From Arboricoccus pini (GTDB taxonomy: Bacteria > Pseudomonadota > Alphaproteobacteria > Geminicoccales > Geminicoccaceae): 60,521 bases of DNA. Both the position numbers and the translations under genes were made by a program. This document shows, one piece after another, positions 8,851-16,888 of this stretch (positions within the stretch are counted from its first letter, which is position 1; the number at the start of each line of letters is the position of its first letter). The notes beneath the pieces are model-generated. The model had not been told where the DNA came from, did not search any database, and was given only the letters and a program-made list of their open reading frames with translations. The stretch is from assembly GCF_900187945.1 (NCBI RefSeq), contig NZ_FYEH01000020.1, positions 1 to 60,521 on the forward strand, written 5' to 3'.

Positions 8851-10577
8851 TTGTCATTCCAAGCACTGGTTTGCGCTTTGATCGAGGAAAGCAAGGTATT
8901 GAGCTGCGTCAGCGTCGCTTCCATCGCGGCGTATTTGTTGATCAGGGTCTCCTTATAGGAGGAAGCCCGATCGGTAATGTCAGTGATGCGCTGATTATAC
9001 TTGAGATTCTGTGAAGCTATGTCGGTGATATTGGTCGCGATCGTGCCGGTGATCGCGTTCAGCACGGGGCTCAGATCGTTGTAGATCTTATCGGCGACAC
9101 CTTGCGACGCGGTGACCTGCACGGTCGTGGAGCCAGCGCCCAGCCACGCCATCTCCAGCCCTTCGAAGGGCGTTCCCTTAGCGCCGCGTAGATATCCCGA
9201 GCTGTCGATGGTGCCGGCATAGGAGGTCCCGGTTGCATCGTCGATGAAGCTCACGGATTGCGCGTTACCGTCGCTCCCCGCCGTGATCTGGACCTTGAAG
9301 CTGCTGGACGCCAGCGCGTTGCCGCGGTCGGTCACCGCAAGGTTGGCATCGGAGCTCGTCGAATCGAAGGCAAAGACTTTCTCGACGGCGTCGGGATCGG
9401 TCGTAAGCTTTGTCGTCAGCGTCACATCGTCGATCACAAGATGATTGCTGCTGTCGATCGTGATACCGAGAGCGGCTAGAGTCCGGACTTGGTCGCTGCC
9501 GAGGCCGCTGGCGCCGGCCGAGGCGTCGCCACTGATTGCGTTGGTAACGGAGCGCAGGGTCGGGTCGGCATGCAGCACAGCTGCGTCGGTATAGGTGCCA
9601 TCCGAGTTCGTTGCCTGCTGGGTGGAGATGTAGTCCCGCACGGCGTTGTAGGCGTCGACGAAGCTGCTGATCTGCGTCTTGATGTCGGCCAAGGACTGTT
9701 CCACCGAGAGCGTGATCGTCTTGCTCGAATCGGCTGCAAAGAGCGAGAAAGTCAGGCCCGAGACCGCGTCGGCGATCGTGTTCGACGAGCGCTCGAATTC
9801 GATGCCATCCAGGGAGAACTTTGCGGTCTGGGCCGACTGGATGTCGGTCAGCCCCATCAGTGATGCCACATCGTCGCCGCCAGCATCGCTCGTCGCCACG
9901 ATCGCCTTGCCGGTCTCGTTCCCGGTCAGGACGAGACGTTGCTCTGTCGACGAGATGGAAATGATCTGGGCAGAGATACCGGTCGTCGAGGACTTGGCGT
10001 CGATGGCGGCCTTGAGATCGGCCATCGACATCGTACCATCGACTGTAATGGACGTACTCGTCCCGCCAGCCAACCCGATGTTCAAGGTGCCGCTGAAGGA
10101 CGAGCCGCCATTCCAGGCGCTCGAGAGGCTCGTGCTGGCGGTGTCCGCAGCTGCGCTCTTTTGCTTGTTCGCCGTTGCGAGTTGCTCGACAACGAGAGCA
10201 TAGTTGCCGGTCTTGGCGCTGGTCGAGGCATCCACGCTTGCGTAGCTGGTAGGCTCGTTCGTATCGGCGGAAGACAGATAGGTCGCCTTAGTGGCAAACA
10301 CATTGGTCGAGAGGCCGACGCTGCCCGGCGGGTTGCGGAGTGCGTTCGCCGCAGCCTGCAGTGTCGTCAGATCGGTCTTGAGAGTCTGATAGGCGGTGAT
10401 CTTGCTCGTGTTGAGCGTGATCTTGTCCTGCAAAAGGGTAGCCGGCGCCATCTTCGCGAGATAGGCAGCATTGACAAGGGCGTCCGTGTCGAGGCCCGAA
10501 CTCACGTCCGTGAGGCGGGTCGAGCTGCCACTCGTGGCGACCGTTCCCGTGCTTATCGAACTGCTGCTGGTGGCCAC
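8847..10577 (-). CDS. fliD: Flagellar filament cap protein FliD (HAP2)
   Basis: Forms the distal filament cap that guides flagellin polymerisation. The 576-aa protein has the FliD N-terminal pattern (TRLTDVSSGLDTDALVNAA), a Ser/Thr-rich low-Cys composition and a C-terminal coiled region (YNQRITDITDRASSYKETLINKYAAMEATLTQLNTLLSS) typical of the family. The start is GTG with AGGAAGAG five bases upstream. Two tandem imperfect hairpins lie just before that site. It overlaps fliS by four bases. Confidence 0.93.
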   Translation of the reverse strand: MATSSSSISTGTVATSGSSTRLTDVSSGLDTDALVNAAYLAKMAPATLLQDKITLNTSKITAYQTLKTDLTTLQAAANALRNPPGSVGLSTNVFATKATYLSSADTNEPTSYASVDASTSAKTGNYALVVEQLATANKQKSAAADTASTSLSSAWNGGSSFSGTLNIGLAGGTSTSITVDGTMSMADLKAAIDAKSSTTGISAQIISISSTEQRLVLTGNETGKAIVATSDAGGDDVASLMGLTDIQSAQTAKFSLDGIEFERSSNTIADAVSGLTFSLFAADSSKTITLSVEQSLADIKTQISSFVDAYNAVRDYISTQQATNSDGTYTDAAVLHADPTLRSVTNAISGDASAGASGLGSDQVRTLAALGITIDSSNHLVIDDVTLTTKLTTDPDAVEKVFAFDSTSSDANLAVTDRGNALASSSFKVQITAGSDGNAQSVSFIDDATGTSYAGTIDSSGYLRGAKGTPFEGLEMAWLGAGSTTVQVTASQGVADKIYNDLSPVLNAITGTIATNITDIASQNLKYNQRITDITDRASSYKETLINKYAAMEATLTQLNTLLSSIKAQTSAWNDN

Positions 10578-10590
10578 GTGTCTCTTCCTT

Positions 10591-10639
10591 CATCGTGACG
10601 TTCGCCTTGTCACGCATCGTGACGTTAGCAATTGTCACG
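10591..10639 (-). repeat. Two tandem hairpin-forming repeats at the flaG-fliD junction
   Basis: Two adjacent units (10615-10639 and 10591-10614), each starting CGTGACA and ending ACGTCACGATG on the minus strand. Each can form a hairpin from CGTGAC pairing with GTCACG. The first unit contains the flaG stop codon. The second ends directly before the fliD ribosome binding site. Confidence 0.7.
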
Positions 10640-10967
10640 CGGTGGGCTTCTTGCCTTCGATCTCGGCATGGAAGGCGACGTAGAATTTGAGCAGGCTGGC
10701 GCTTGGGACCGATTCGACCACGTCGCCCGATTGTCGATCTATCACGCGATAAACAGTATGGTGGGCTGCAGCATCGTAGACCGTCTGCGCACTTCGCGTG
10801 TCCGCATCTTGGGTAGCGACCGTCGCCTGATCCTTCGGGTCCGTCGACGACGAGTTGGAGACAATCTGGCCGGCTGTGGGCGGGGCCAGGGCTGCCGGAT
10901 TGTCCTGGGCGCGAGGCAAAGCTCGAACGACAGGGTCGGCAACCGCCAGAGCGTTGATCGACGTCAT
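10635..10967 (-). CDS. flaG: FlaG family flagellar protein
   Basis: Small (110 aa) FlaG-like protein. The conserved C-terminal core YRVIDRQSGDVVESVPSASLLKFYV matches the family pattern (V-I-D-x-x-T/S-G-x-V-I/V-x-x-I/V-P), while the first 60 residues are low-complexity Ala/Ser/Asp. FlaG proteins are linked to filament length or capping in other bacteria; the exact role is not settled. The ATG has GGGGAG seven bases upstream. Position between fliC and fliD supports the call. Confidence 0.8.
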   Translation of the reverse strand: MTSINALAVADPVVRALPRAQDNPAALAPPTAGQIVSNSSSTDPKDQATVATQDADTRSAQTVYDAAAHHTVYRVIDRQSGDVVESVPSASLLKFYVAFHAEIEGKKPTA

Positions 10968-11069
10968 TCAGTTTCTCCCCTTTCGCCCAACTCCTCGAAC
11001 ATTCTGCTGGATCGAGCCTAGAGACTGACGATCCGGATCGGCCGCGACCGGAAGATACCGGGATCCGGC

Positions 11070-11108
11070 GCCCTGGCCCCGCCGACTTTCAGCTAGCAAG
11101 GCCAGGGC
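11070..11108 (-). terminator. Possible flagellin terminator
   Basis: Stem of nine pairs, GCCCTGGCC (11070-11078) with GGCCAGGGC (11100-11108), and a 21-base loop, starting nine bases after the flagellin stop on the minus strand. There is no T-tract. A leaky terminator here would fit high flagellin and low flaG/fliD/fliS expression. Confidence 0.4.
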
Positions 11109-11116
11109 TATCAGGA

Positions 11117-11917
11117 TCAGCCCAGCAGCTTGAGCAGTTGCTGCGGGACCTGGTTGGCCTGGGCCAGCATCGACGTTGCCGCCTGTGCGAGCACATTCTT
11201 GGAGGTGTAGTTCGCCATCTCCGAAGAAACGTCGACGTCCATCAGCGATGAGCGGGCCGATTCGAGGTTTTCAGCCGACACATCGGCCGTCGACTTGGCG
11301 AACTCGAGCTGTGACATCTGACCGCCGAGATCGGCTCGGTTCGCGAGGAGCGAGGTCAGCTGCGTGTCGATCGCGCTCGCAGCCGAGGCGGCGAGCGAGG
11401 TCGAGGTGACCGAACCCGACACTGACGTAACCGAGCCGATAGCGATCGAGATCGTGTCGCTGGAGCCGGAACTGACCTGGAAGGTCTTTGAGGTGAATGA
11501 ACCGCCCAGGAGGGCTACGCCGTTGAACTTGGTCTGTGAGGCAATGTTGCCCAACTGCGTGTTAAGCTTCTGGAACTCCTTGTCGAGATAGCCTTGCTCG
11601 GTGGTGCTCAGCGAATCATTGTTGGCCTGCGTCGCGATCGCCTTCATCCGGATCAGGATGTCGCTGGCGGTCGCCATGCCGCCGTCGGCCACCTGGAGAA
11701 GGCTGGATGCATTGGCGGCGTTGACCGAAGCCTGTTTGAGAGCGCTGACGTCAGCTTTCAGCTTGGAGCCGACGGCGAGCGAGGCGGCGTCGTCGGAAGC
11801 CTTGACGATGCGCGAGCCGCTCGAGATCTTGGCCAGCGAATTCGCTGCCTGAGACGAATTGATGTTGAGGTAACGAATTGCCGTATTGGCGGAAGTATTC
11901 GTTGTAACCGTAACCAT
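11117..11917 (-). CDS. fliC: Flagellin
   Basis: Filament subunit, 266 aa, at the short end for flagellins. The conserved N-terminal D0/D1 (NTSANTAIRYLNINSSQAANSLAKISSGSRIVKASDDAASLAVGSKL region) and C-terminal D1/D0 (AENLESARSSLMDVDVSSEMANYTSKNVLAQAATSMLAQANQVPQQLLKLL region) are intact. Only about 90 residues, rich in Ser/Thr, lie between them, so the surface-exposed domain is minimal. The ATG has AAGGATG upstream. It heads the minus-strand cluster fliC-flaG-fliD-fliS. The 205-base region before it should contain its promoter, but I could not find a clear sigma-28 or sigma-54 match. Confidence 0.95.
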   Translation of the reverse strand: MVTVTTNTSANTAIRYLNINSSQAANSLAKISSGSRIVKASDDAASLAVGSKLKADVSALKQASVNAANASSLLQVADGGMATASDILIRMKAIATQANNDSLSTTEQGYLDKEFQKLNTQLGNIASQTKFNGVALLGGSFTSKTFQVSSGSSDTISIAIGSVTSVSGSVTSTSLAASAASAIDTQLTSLLANRADLGGQMSQLEFAKSTADVSAENLESARSSLMDVDVSSEMANYTSKNVLAQAATSMLAQANQVPQQLLKLLG

Positions 11918-12122
11918 GGAAAATCATCCTTCTACGTGAAGCTTGCCGGGGGGACGACCATCGTCTTCCGGCCGAACGGTCCAACTACGTGTCGAACCTT
12001 TGGGATTACGACCCAGAGAAGTCGAAATCGGCTCTTCCCTGGTAACAAGGCCGATAATCGCACCAAATAATGAACGATCCCTTAACGTCGGAATCCGCGA
12101 CGAAAGAATTTCGCGCCTTTTG

Positions 12123-12461
12123 CTAGTGCATCCGCTGGCCGTTCGGGACCGGCCGTTCAGGCTGGAGGAGCACGATTTGATCCCTGGCGTCGGAAAAGCC
12201 CAGAACCAGGACTTCCGAGCGGGTCGAGGCGATCTGGCGAGGGGGGAAATTGACGACCGCCGCCACCTGCATGCCCACGAGTTGCTCTGGCGAGTAGATA
12301 TGGGTGATCTGCGCCGAGCTCGTCTTCATGCCGATCGTTGGGCCGAAATCGATCGTCAGACGATAGGCGGGCTTGCGAGCGCCGGGGGTGGGAATGACTG
12401 CCTTGATCGTGCCGACCCGGATGTCGACCTTAAGGAAATCCTCGATCTCGATCATGCTCAT
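12123..12461 (-). CDS. csaA: tRNA-binding domain protein, CsaA-like
   Basis: Small OB-fold protein of the CsaA/EMAP-II-like group, 112 aa from the chosen ATG. It has the family N-terminus EDFLKVDIRVGTI and SSAQITHIYSPEQLVGMQV plus the C-terminal SEVLVLGFSD. CsaA of other bacteria binds tRNA and has been described as an export-related chaperone. The frame stays open 17 codons further upstream, but the ATG at 12461 is preferred: AGAGAGA lies about seven bases before it and homologues begin here. It appears to be a single-gene unit. Confidence 0.87.
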   Translation of the reverse strand: MSMIEIEDFLKVDIRVGTIKAVIPTPGARKPAYRLTIDFGPTIGMKTSSAQITHIYSPEQLVGMQVAAVVNFPPRQIASTRSEVLVLGFSDARDQIVLLQPERPVPNGQRMH

Positions 12462-12550
12462 GCGATTCTCTCTGACCAGCTGCGGACGCCTTTGGATGCG
12501 CGTCCCTGGCACGGCGGGTCAAGAGAGGCTCGGGTGCGCTCTGACGGCGA

Positions 12551-13099
12551 TCAGTGCTTGAGTGCGGAGCCAGGACTGAGCCGGTGCGCCGCAAGGTTGC
12601 TCACACTCTTCGTCGCCGGTGACGGCGGGGCATTGGCAAGGCAGGCCTGAAGATCGTCGAGGCTTGCAGCACCCTGCGCAAAGCCGCTGCTCAGCAGCAT
12701 CCTGATAAGTTCCAGCTGCACGCGCGCCGCGTCGAGCGGGTCTTCCGCACGCATGAGGGCCGCTGTCAGGCCCTGCAACTCGCGCAGTTCGTCCCCGCCG
12801 CATTCAAAGCGCTGCTCGAGCAGCTTCTGGTTCCGACACAGCAAGGCCAGCTGCAGGTCCCCAAAAGCGATGGCCGCGCCGAAGGCCGCGATCGTGTAGG
12901 GTTCGAGGATCGACCACCAGGACGTGCTCAGGCTCTCCTCCGCCGCGCCCATGGCGGGCTCCGGTTCGGCCATCACCGTCGGCGCAACCTTGACGCTCTC
13001 GGAGGATCCGGGCGCCCCGGCGGCCGACCGGCTCCGTGCGCCGCCGCGGCGCATCGAAATGACCTTCTGTCCGATCTTCGGGTCTTTCGGAAACGTCAT
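12551..13099 (-). CDS. Hypothetical protein, possibly phasin-like
   Basis: 182 aa, not firmly recognised. Residues 1-55 are basic and disordered. The middle (about 58-130) is amphipathic helix: WWSILEPYTIAAFGAAIAFGD, then NQKLLEQRF and EDPLDAARVQLELIRMLLSSG. The 'NQ-LLE' and 'EDPL...Q-E' pattern resembles phasin family proteins, which coat PHA granules. A PHA depolymerase is present about 8 kb away, which is compatible but weak support. Codon use looks like its neighbours. The ATG has GAGACGA six bases upstream. It could equally be an unrelated helical protein. Confidence 0.5.
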   Translation of the reverse strand: MTFPKDPKIGQKVISMRRGGARSRSAAGAPGSSESVKVAPTVMAEPEPAMGAAEESLSTSWWSILEPYTIAAFGAAIAFGDLQLALLCRNQKLLEQRFECGGDELRELQGLTAALMRAEDPLDAARVQLELIRMLLSSGFAQGAASLDDLQACLANAPPSPATKSVSNLAAHRLSPGSALKH

Positions 13100-13172
13100 G
13101 CTCGTCTCACATCGCCGACTGCCTAAAGGCTCTAGCCATTCTCATGCCGCATCGCACAAAAGGCGCCGGCTG

Positions 13173-13847
13173 TCAGCCTGGATTTATTTCTTCCTTTCCA
13201 GGCATGTGGTGCCCGGCCCAATGCTTCTCGTCGCGCGCGGGCGAGTTGGTCGAGCGACACCTAGGCCGCCAGCGCTGCGCAAATCGGGCAGCCCTGTCCG
13301 CCTGCCCGAGCCGGCGATCGAGCTCGGCCAGCGTCCTGGCCTGGTCGTCGCTCTCATCGTCTAACCATACGTTGAGGACGCGCAGATATAGGGCCGCCAA
13401 CGCATGCGCCGCCAGCCGTGTGCCAGGGCGTCCGAGACCGCTCTCGGCCACGTCCAGCATGAGCCCGGCCGAGCGCCTGATCGTGCTGCCGCTCAGCACG
13501 ATCAAAGCAGGCTCACGAGCCGCGTCGCGCGCGAGGCGTCGCACGCCAGGCTTGAAGGGAGTCGTCGCATCGAGCCGGCGCATCACGAGCTCAAAGAGCC
13601 GGTCGCGTACGCTCAGAGCGGCAAGCTCCTCCACCGTCACCTTGAAGGTTGCTCGATCCAGATGCGCGTTCAGCCGGCGCAACAAGTGCCAGCGCGTCGG
13701 GATGACGGCCTGCACGTCGGCCACGCTCCCGCCGGTGCGCCGTGCCACGCCGACGAGCGAGAAACGCCGCCAGCCCGCCTCGGCCAGCTCTGCCATTGCC
13801 GCCTGCAGCACATCTTCGCGCCAGGAATGCGATTCATTCTGATCCAT
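13173..13847 (-). CDS. TetR/COQ9-type helix-turn-helix protein
   Basis: 224 aa. The N-terminus matches a TetR DNA-binding domain: DVLQAAMAELAEAGWRRFSL, then VARRTGGSVADVQAVIPTRWHLL (helix-turn-helix, about residues 28-55). The rest is an all-helical ligand/dimerisation domain. The same architecture occurs in the alphaproteobacterial COQ9-like family linked to ubiquinone biosynthesis, so it could be a regulator or an accessory protein. ubiK, another ubiquinone accessory gene, lies 1.7 kb upstream on the same strand. No ligand or target can be inferred. The start ATG has only a weak AGG before it. Confidence 0.65.
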   Translation of the reverse strand: MDQNESHSWREDVLQAAMAELAEAGWRRFSLVGVARRTGGSVADVQAVIPTRWHLLRRLNAHLDRATFKVTVEELAALSVRDRLFELVMRRLDATTPFKPGVRRLARDAAREPALIVLSGSTIRRSAGLMLDVAESGLGRPGTRLAAHALAALYLRVLNVWLDDESDDQARTLAELDRRLGQADRAARFAQRWRPRCRSTNSPARDEKHWAGHHMPGKEEINPG

Positions 13848-13896
13848 GCCTGACGATATAGTGGAGCGCGAGTCAAAGTCATGCCACAGAGGCGTT

Positions 13897-14745
13897 CTAG
13901 CCCATTGCGAGCTCCTGCGAGCGCCGGGCAGCCGCCGCCATCGCCGTCTCGAGCAGATCCAAGACCCCGCCTTTGGCCATCAGTATCTCCAGGGCCGCCT
14001 GCGTCGTGCCGTTGGGAGATGTGACGTTTCGTCGCAGTGCGTCGGGCGGGTCATCCCCCCGCCTTGCTAGTTCGCCGGCACCCGCCACCGTCTGCACCGC
14101 CAGGGCATCGGCCAGGGTTTCGGGCAGACCAAGTCGACGGCCGGCAGCCGCCATGGCCTCGATCAGGAGAAAGACATAGGCAGGGCCGCTGCCCGAGAGA
14201 GCGGTGACGGCATGCATGAGGGTCTCGTCCTCGATCCAATGGCAGGCCGATGATGCGCGCATCAGTGCCGTTGCCAGCCGCCGTGCTGTCGCACCGACGC
14301 CCTCTCCAGCGCAGAGTACGGCCGCCCCCTGGCCGATGGCGGCCGGGGTATTGGGCATGACCCTGACGATTGCGGCCTCGGGTCCCAACAACGCCGTGAG
14401 TCGGGCGATGCCCGTGCCGGCTGCAACCGAGACGACCAGCGTTCCAGGCGCGAGCAACTGGCGGCATAGGGGCGCGACCTCGGTGATCACCTGCGGTTTG
14501 ACGGCCAGGACAACGGCATCGATCGCGGTCTTGTCGGCGAGCTCATCGATCGTAGCCAGGATCCGGCCCCGTAGCCCGCCAGTCACCAGGGTTGCCCGTC
14601 GTCTGGCATCTGGCTCGATCACGACCAACCGCTCGGAGCCCAGACCGCCGGCCAGCCAGCCCTCCGCCAGAGCGGAGCCCATCTTGCCACCACCCACCAG
14701 GACGAGTTTTCCGGGCAGGAGCTTCACTAGATCCTCATTCGCCAT
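13897..14745 (-). CDS. proC: Pyrroline-5-carboxylate reductase
   Basis: Last step of proline synthesis: reduces 1-pyrroline-5-carboxylate to L-proline with NAD(P)H. The 282-aa protein has the Rossmann motif LVLVGGGKMGSALAEGW at the N-terminus, the VLAVKPQ segment and the C-terminal signature ALSGSGPAYVFLLIEAMAAAG, followed by NVTSPNGTT. It lies downstream of a YbjN-domain gene but is separated from it by a strong hairpin terminator (14766-14800), so it probably has its own promoter in that 80-base gap. Length and motifs are normal. Confidence 0.96.
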   Translation of the reverse strand: MANEDLVKLLPGKLVLVGGGKMGSALAEGWLAGGLGSERLVVIEPDARRRATLVTGGLRGRILATIDELADKTAIDAVVLAVKPQVITEVAPLCRQLLAPGTLVVSVAAGTGIARLTALLGPEAAIVRVMPNTPAAIGQGAAVLCAGEGVGATARRLATALMRASSACHWIEDETLMHAVTALSGSGPAYVFLLIEAMAAAGRRLGLPETLADALAVQTVAGAGELARRGDDPPDALRRNVTSPNGTTQAALEILMAKGGVLDLLETAMAAAARRSQELAMG

Positions 14746-14765
14746 GGCTCATCCTCAACATATGA

Positions 14766-14800
14766 AAACACCCGCCGCGAAAGCGTCGCGGCGGGTGTTT
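14766..14800 (-). terminator. Intrinsic terminator after the YbjN-domain gene
   Basis: A 15-bp stem (14766-14780 with 14786-14800) with a five-base loop. The minus-strand side ends in a T-rich tail (GTGTTTTCAT). It sits 27 bases past the stop of the YbjN-domain gene and before proC. This is the best intrinsic terminator in the window. Confidence 0.8.
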
Positions 14801-14826
14801 CACAGATCGATCGGCGACGAAAGCGA

Positions 14827-15330
14827 TCAGGCCTCGCCCTCGGTCTCCAGCATCGCGGCGACAATCGCTTCGTGCGGCTCCTTGCCCCCCCAAAAGACAA
14901 ACTGGAAGGCCGGATAGAAGCGCTCACACTCGGTAACGGCGATGTCGATCAGGTCTTCCATGAGCTCGATCGACGCATTGTTGCCATCCCGAAACAGCAG
15001 CGCATGCCTGAAGACCGGCACAGCTTCCTCGCTCCAGATATCGAAATGGCCAACCCAAAGCTTCTCGTTCGCCAGTGCCAGCAGCGTGTAGCTCTTCTCG
15101 CGCTTCTTGGCCGGGACCTTGATGTCCAAAGCACAGGAGAGCTGCATCACGCCCAGCTCGGGGTGCCATGAAAACCAGAGCTTGTAGTTACACCACTGGC
15201 CCGCGATCTCAGCCGCCAGCTCGTCGTCGCTCTGGCGATGGAACGCCCAGTCGTTGGCAAGCGCCAGTCGCTCGACCGTGTCGAGCGGGTTCGCTCCAGG
15301 CTCGGACATTTCAGAGGATAGAGACGTCAT
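14827..15330 (-). CDS. YbjN domain-containing protein
   Basis: 167-aa YbjN-family protein, a fold related to type III secretion chaperones. Visible parts are the N-terminal helix DTVERLALANDWAFHRQSDDELAAEI, the beta strands around YKLWFSWHPELGVMQLSCALD and the C-terminal ECERFYPAFQFVFWGGKEPHEAIVAAM. In alphaproteobacteria this gene is often near proC, as here; its biochemical role is unknown. The frame is open 27 codons further upstream, but the ATG at 15330 has GGAGAG eight bases before it and matches where homologues begin. It is followed by a strong terminator. Confidence 0.82.
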   Translation of the reverse strand: MTSLSSEMSEPGANPLDTVERLALANDWAFHRQSDDELAAEIAGQWCNYKLWFSWHPELGVMQLSCALDIKVPAKKREKSYTLLALANEKLWVGHFDIWSEEAVPVFRHALLFRDGNNASIELMEDLIDIAVTECERFYPAFQFVFWGGKEPHEAIVAAMLETEGEA

Positions 15331-15513
15331 GAGCGTACTCTCCGGGCAAGACCGCCTGACCTGAAAATTTGCCAGGCGGCAGGTACGCGGGATTTGGACC
15401 CGAGGACACATAGCATGTCATCGAAATCCTTCATTAGCATTAAAGGTGCCAAATTCCCGCGAAAGTGACAAGCGCGGCTTAGGCAGCCCAGCGCTGCCCA
15501 AAACCAGCCTCTA

Positions 15514-15861
15514 TCAGACGGCGGCGCCAGCTCCTGAGGGGGGGATGTCGCCTGAGGGCCGTCCCGCCCCAGCACTGGCAAGGACGGCGCTTGACGTCGT
15601 GGCCCCGCTCTCGAAAGCCGCAAGCCGCGTCTCAAGTGCTATCACCTTGGCTTCAAGCCGTTCCTGCTCGAGCCGCGCCTGAGCCGCCATGGCCTGTACT
15701 GCGTCGAACTCCTCGCGGGTGACGAGATCCATCTCGTTGGCCAGTCGCTCGACCCGCTCCTTGACGCGCGCCTCGATCTCGGCCCTTACGCCGCCCAGCG
15801 TGTTGATGGCACCGCTGGCCATCCGGGCCAGATCGTCGAGAAGGCGATTTTCGGTCTGCAT
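15514..15861 (-). CDS. ubiK: Ubiquinone biosynthesis accessory factor UbiK (YqiC/BMFP family)
   Basis: 115-aa helical protein of the UbiK/BMFP family, which assists aerobic ubiquinone synthesis and can associate with membranes. The N-terminal amphipathic helix (TENRLLDDLARMASGAINTLGGVRAEIEARVKERVERLANEMDLVTREEFDAVQAMA region) and the C-terminal coiled coil (LEQERLEAKVIALETRLAAFE) are typical. The ATG at 15861 is preferred over one two codons upstream because GGAG is then eight bases away. A short GC hairpin (15482-15498) just after the stop may terminate it. It is divergent from lgt. Confidence 0.85.
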   Translation of the reverse strand: MQTENRLLDDLARMASGAINTLGGVRAEIEARVKERVERLANEMDLVTREEFDAVQAMAAQARLEQERLEAKVIALETRLAAFESGATTSSAVLASAGAGRPSGDIPPSGAGAAV

Positions 15862-16078
15862 CAGCATAACTCCAGGCAGCTCTGGCCAGAGGACGTCGCC
15901 CGCGGCCGTTCGCTTCTCATATGCTAAACGAGACGGCGCTGGGCAAGTCCGGCGCGAGGGTCAATCGGCGTTCCCACTGCCGTGCCCCGTTGCGCGCGAG
16001 GGCCGCACCTTCTATCAGGCTGCCATCCTCTGCCGCGGGTAGAGCCGCCCGCCGCCGCCCTAGCACCGGAACCAGGCC

Positions 16079-16888
16079 TTGCTCACCGCCCTTCCGTTCC
16101 CGATGATCGATCCGATCGCCGTCCATATCTGGGGCCCGCTGGCACTGCGCTGGTATGCCTTGGCCTATATCGCCGGCCTCGTCCTGGGCTGGCTCTACGT
16201 CCGCCAGCTGACCAAGCGGCCCCGATGGCGCCTGCAGCCCGAGGCGATCGACGATCTCCTGTTTTACTGCACGCTGGGTGTCATCCTGGGCGGCCGCATC
16301 GGCTACATCCTCTTTTATAATCTCGAGCACTATATTTCCGAGCCGCTGGACATCCTCTTCGTCTGGCATGGCGGCATGTCCTTCCATGGCGGCCTGATCG
16401 GCGTCCTCCTGGGGGCCCTGATCTTCGCGCAGCGCCAGAGGCTCTATTTCCTCGAGGTCACCGACGCGCTGGCCGTGGCGACGCCGATCGGGCTTTTCTT
16501 CGGTCGCATCGCGAATTTCATCAACGGTGAGTTGTGGGGTCGGCCGGCGGACGTTCCCTGGGCCATGATCTTCCCGACAGGCGGCGACATTCCGCGTCAT
16601 CCGAGCCAGATCTACGAAGCCCTGCTTGAAGGACTCGTGCTCTTCATCGTCATGATGATCGCTTCCCGCCGGACCTATCTGCTTGAGGAGCGCGGCCGGC
16701 TGGGCGGCATTTTCCTGACCGGCTATGGTCTGGCCCGTATCGTCTGCGAGTTCTTCCGTGAGCCCGACGCGCAGCTGGGATTTCTTTGGGGGGGCGCCAC
16801 CATGGGGCAGCTTCTCTCGATCCCCATGGTCCTGGCTGGCATATGTCTCATCCTCAGGGCGCATCGCCGCCCGCCTCAGCCAGCGTGA
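16079..16888 (+). CDS. lgt: Prolipoprotein diacylglyceryl transferase
   Basis: Inner-membrane enzyme that transfers diacylglycerol from phosphatidylglycerol to the lipobox Cys of prolipoproteins, the first lipoprotein maturation step. The 269-aa protein has the expected multi-helix topology, IGPLA-like N-terminal strand (WGPLALRWYALAYIAG), the HGGMSFHGGLIG motif with the essential His, and GRIANFINGELWGRP, the Lgt signature. The TTG start is chosen because alphaproteobacterial homologues begin 'LALPFP'; an internal ATG at 16103 would cut that off. It overlaps the next gene by four bases. Confidence 0.96.
   Translation: MLTALPFPMIDPIAVHIWGPLALRWYALAYIAGLVLGWLYVRQLTKRPRWRLQPEAIDDLLFYCTLGVILGGRIGYILFYNLEHYISEPLDILFVWHGGMSFHGGLIGVLLGALIFAQRQRLYFLEVTDALAVATPIGLFFGRIANFINGELWGRPADVPWAMIFPTGGDIPRHPSQIYEALLEGLVLFIVMMIASRRTYLLEERGRLGGIFLTGYGLARIVCEFFREPDAQLGFLWGGATMGQLLSIPMVLAGICLILRAHRRPPQPA

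Noticed and set aside
11918-12122. Sigma-28 or sigma-54 promoter upstream of flagellin
   Set aside because: I could align only parts (a GCGATTAT-like -10 with wrong spacing); not enough to call.
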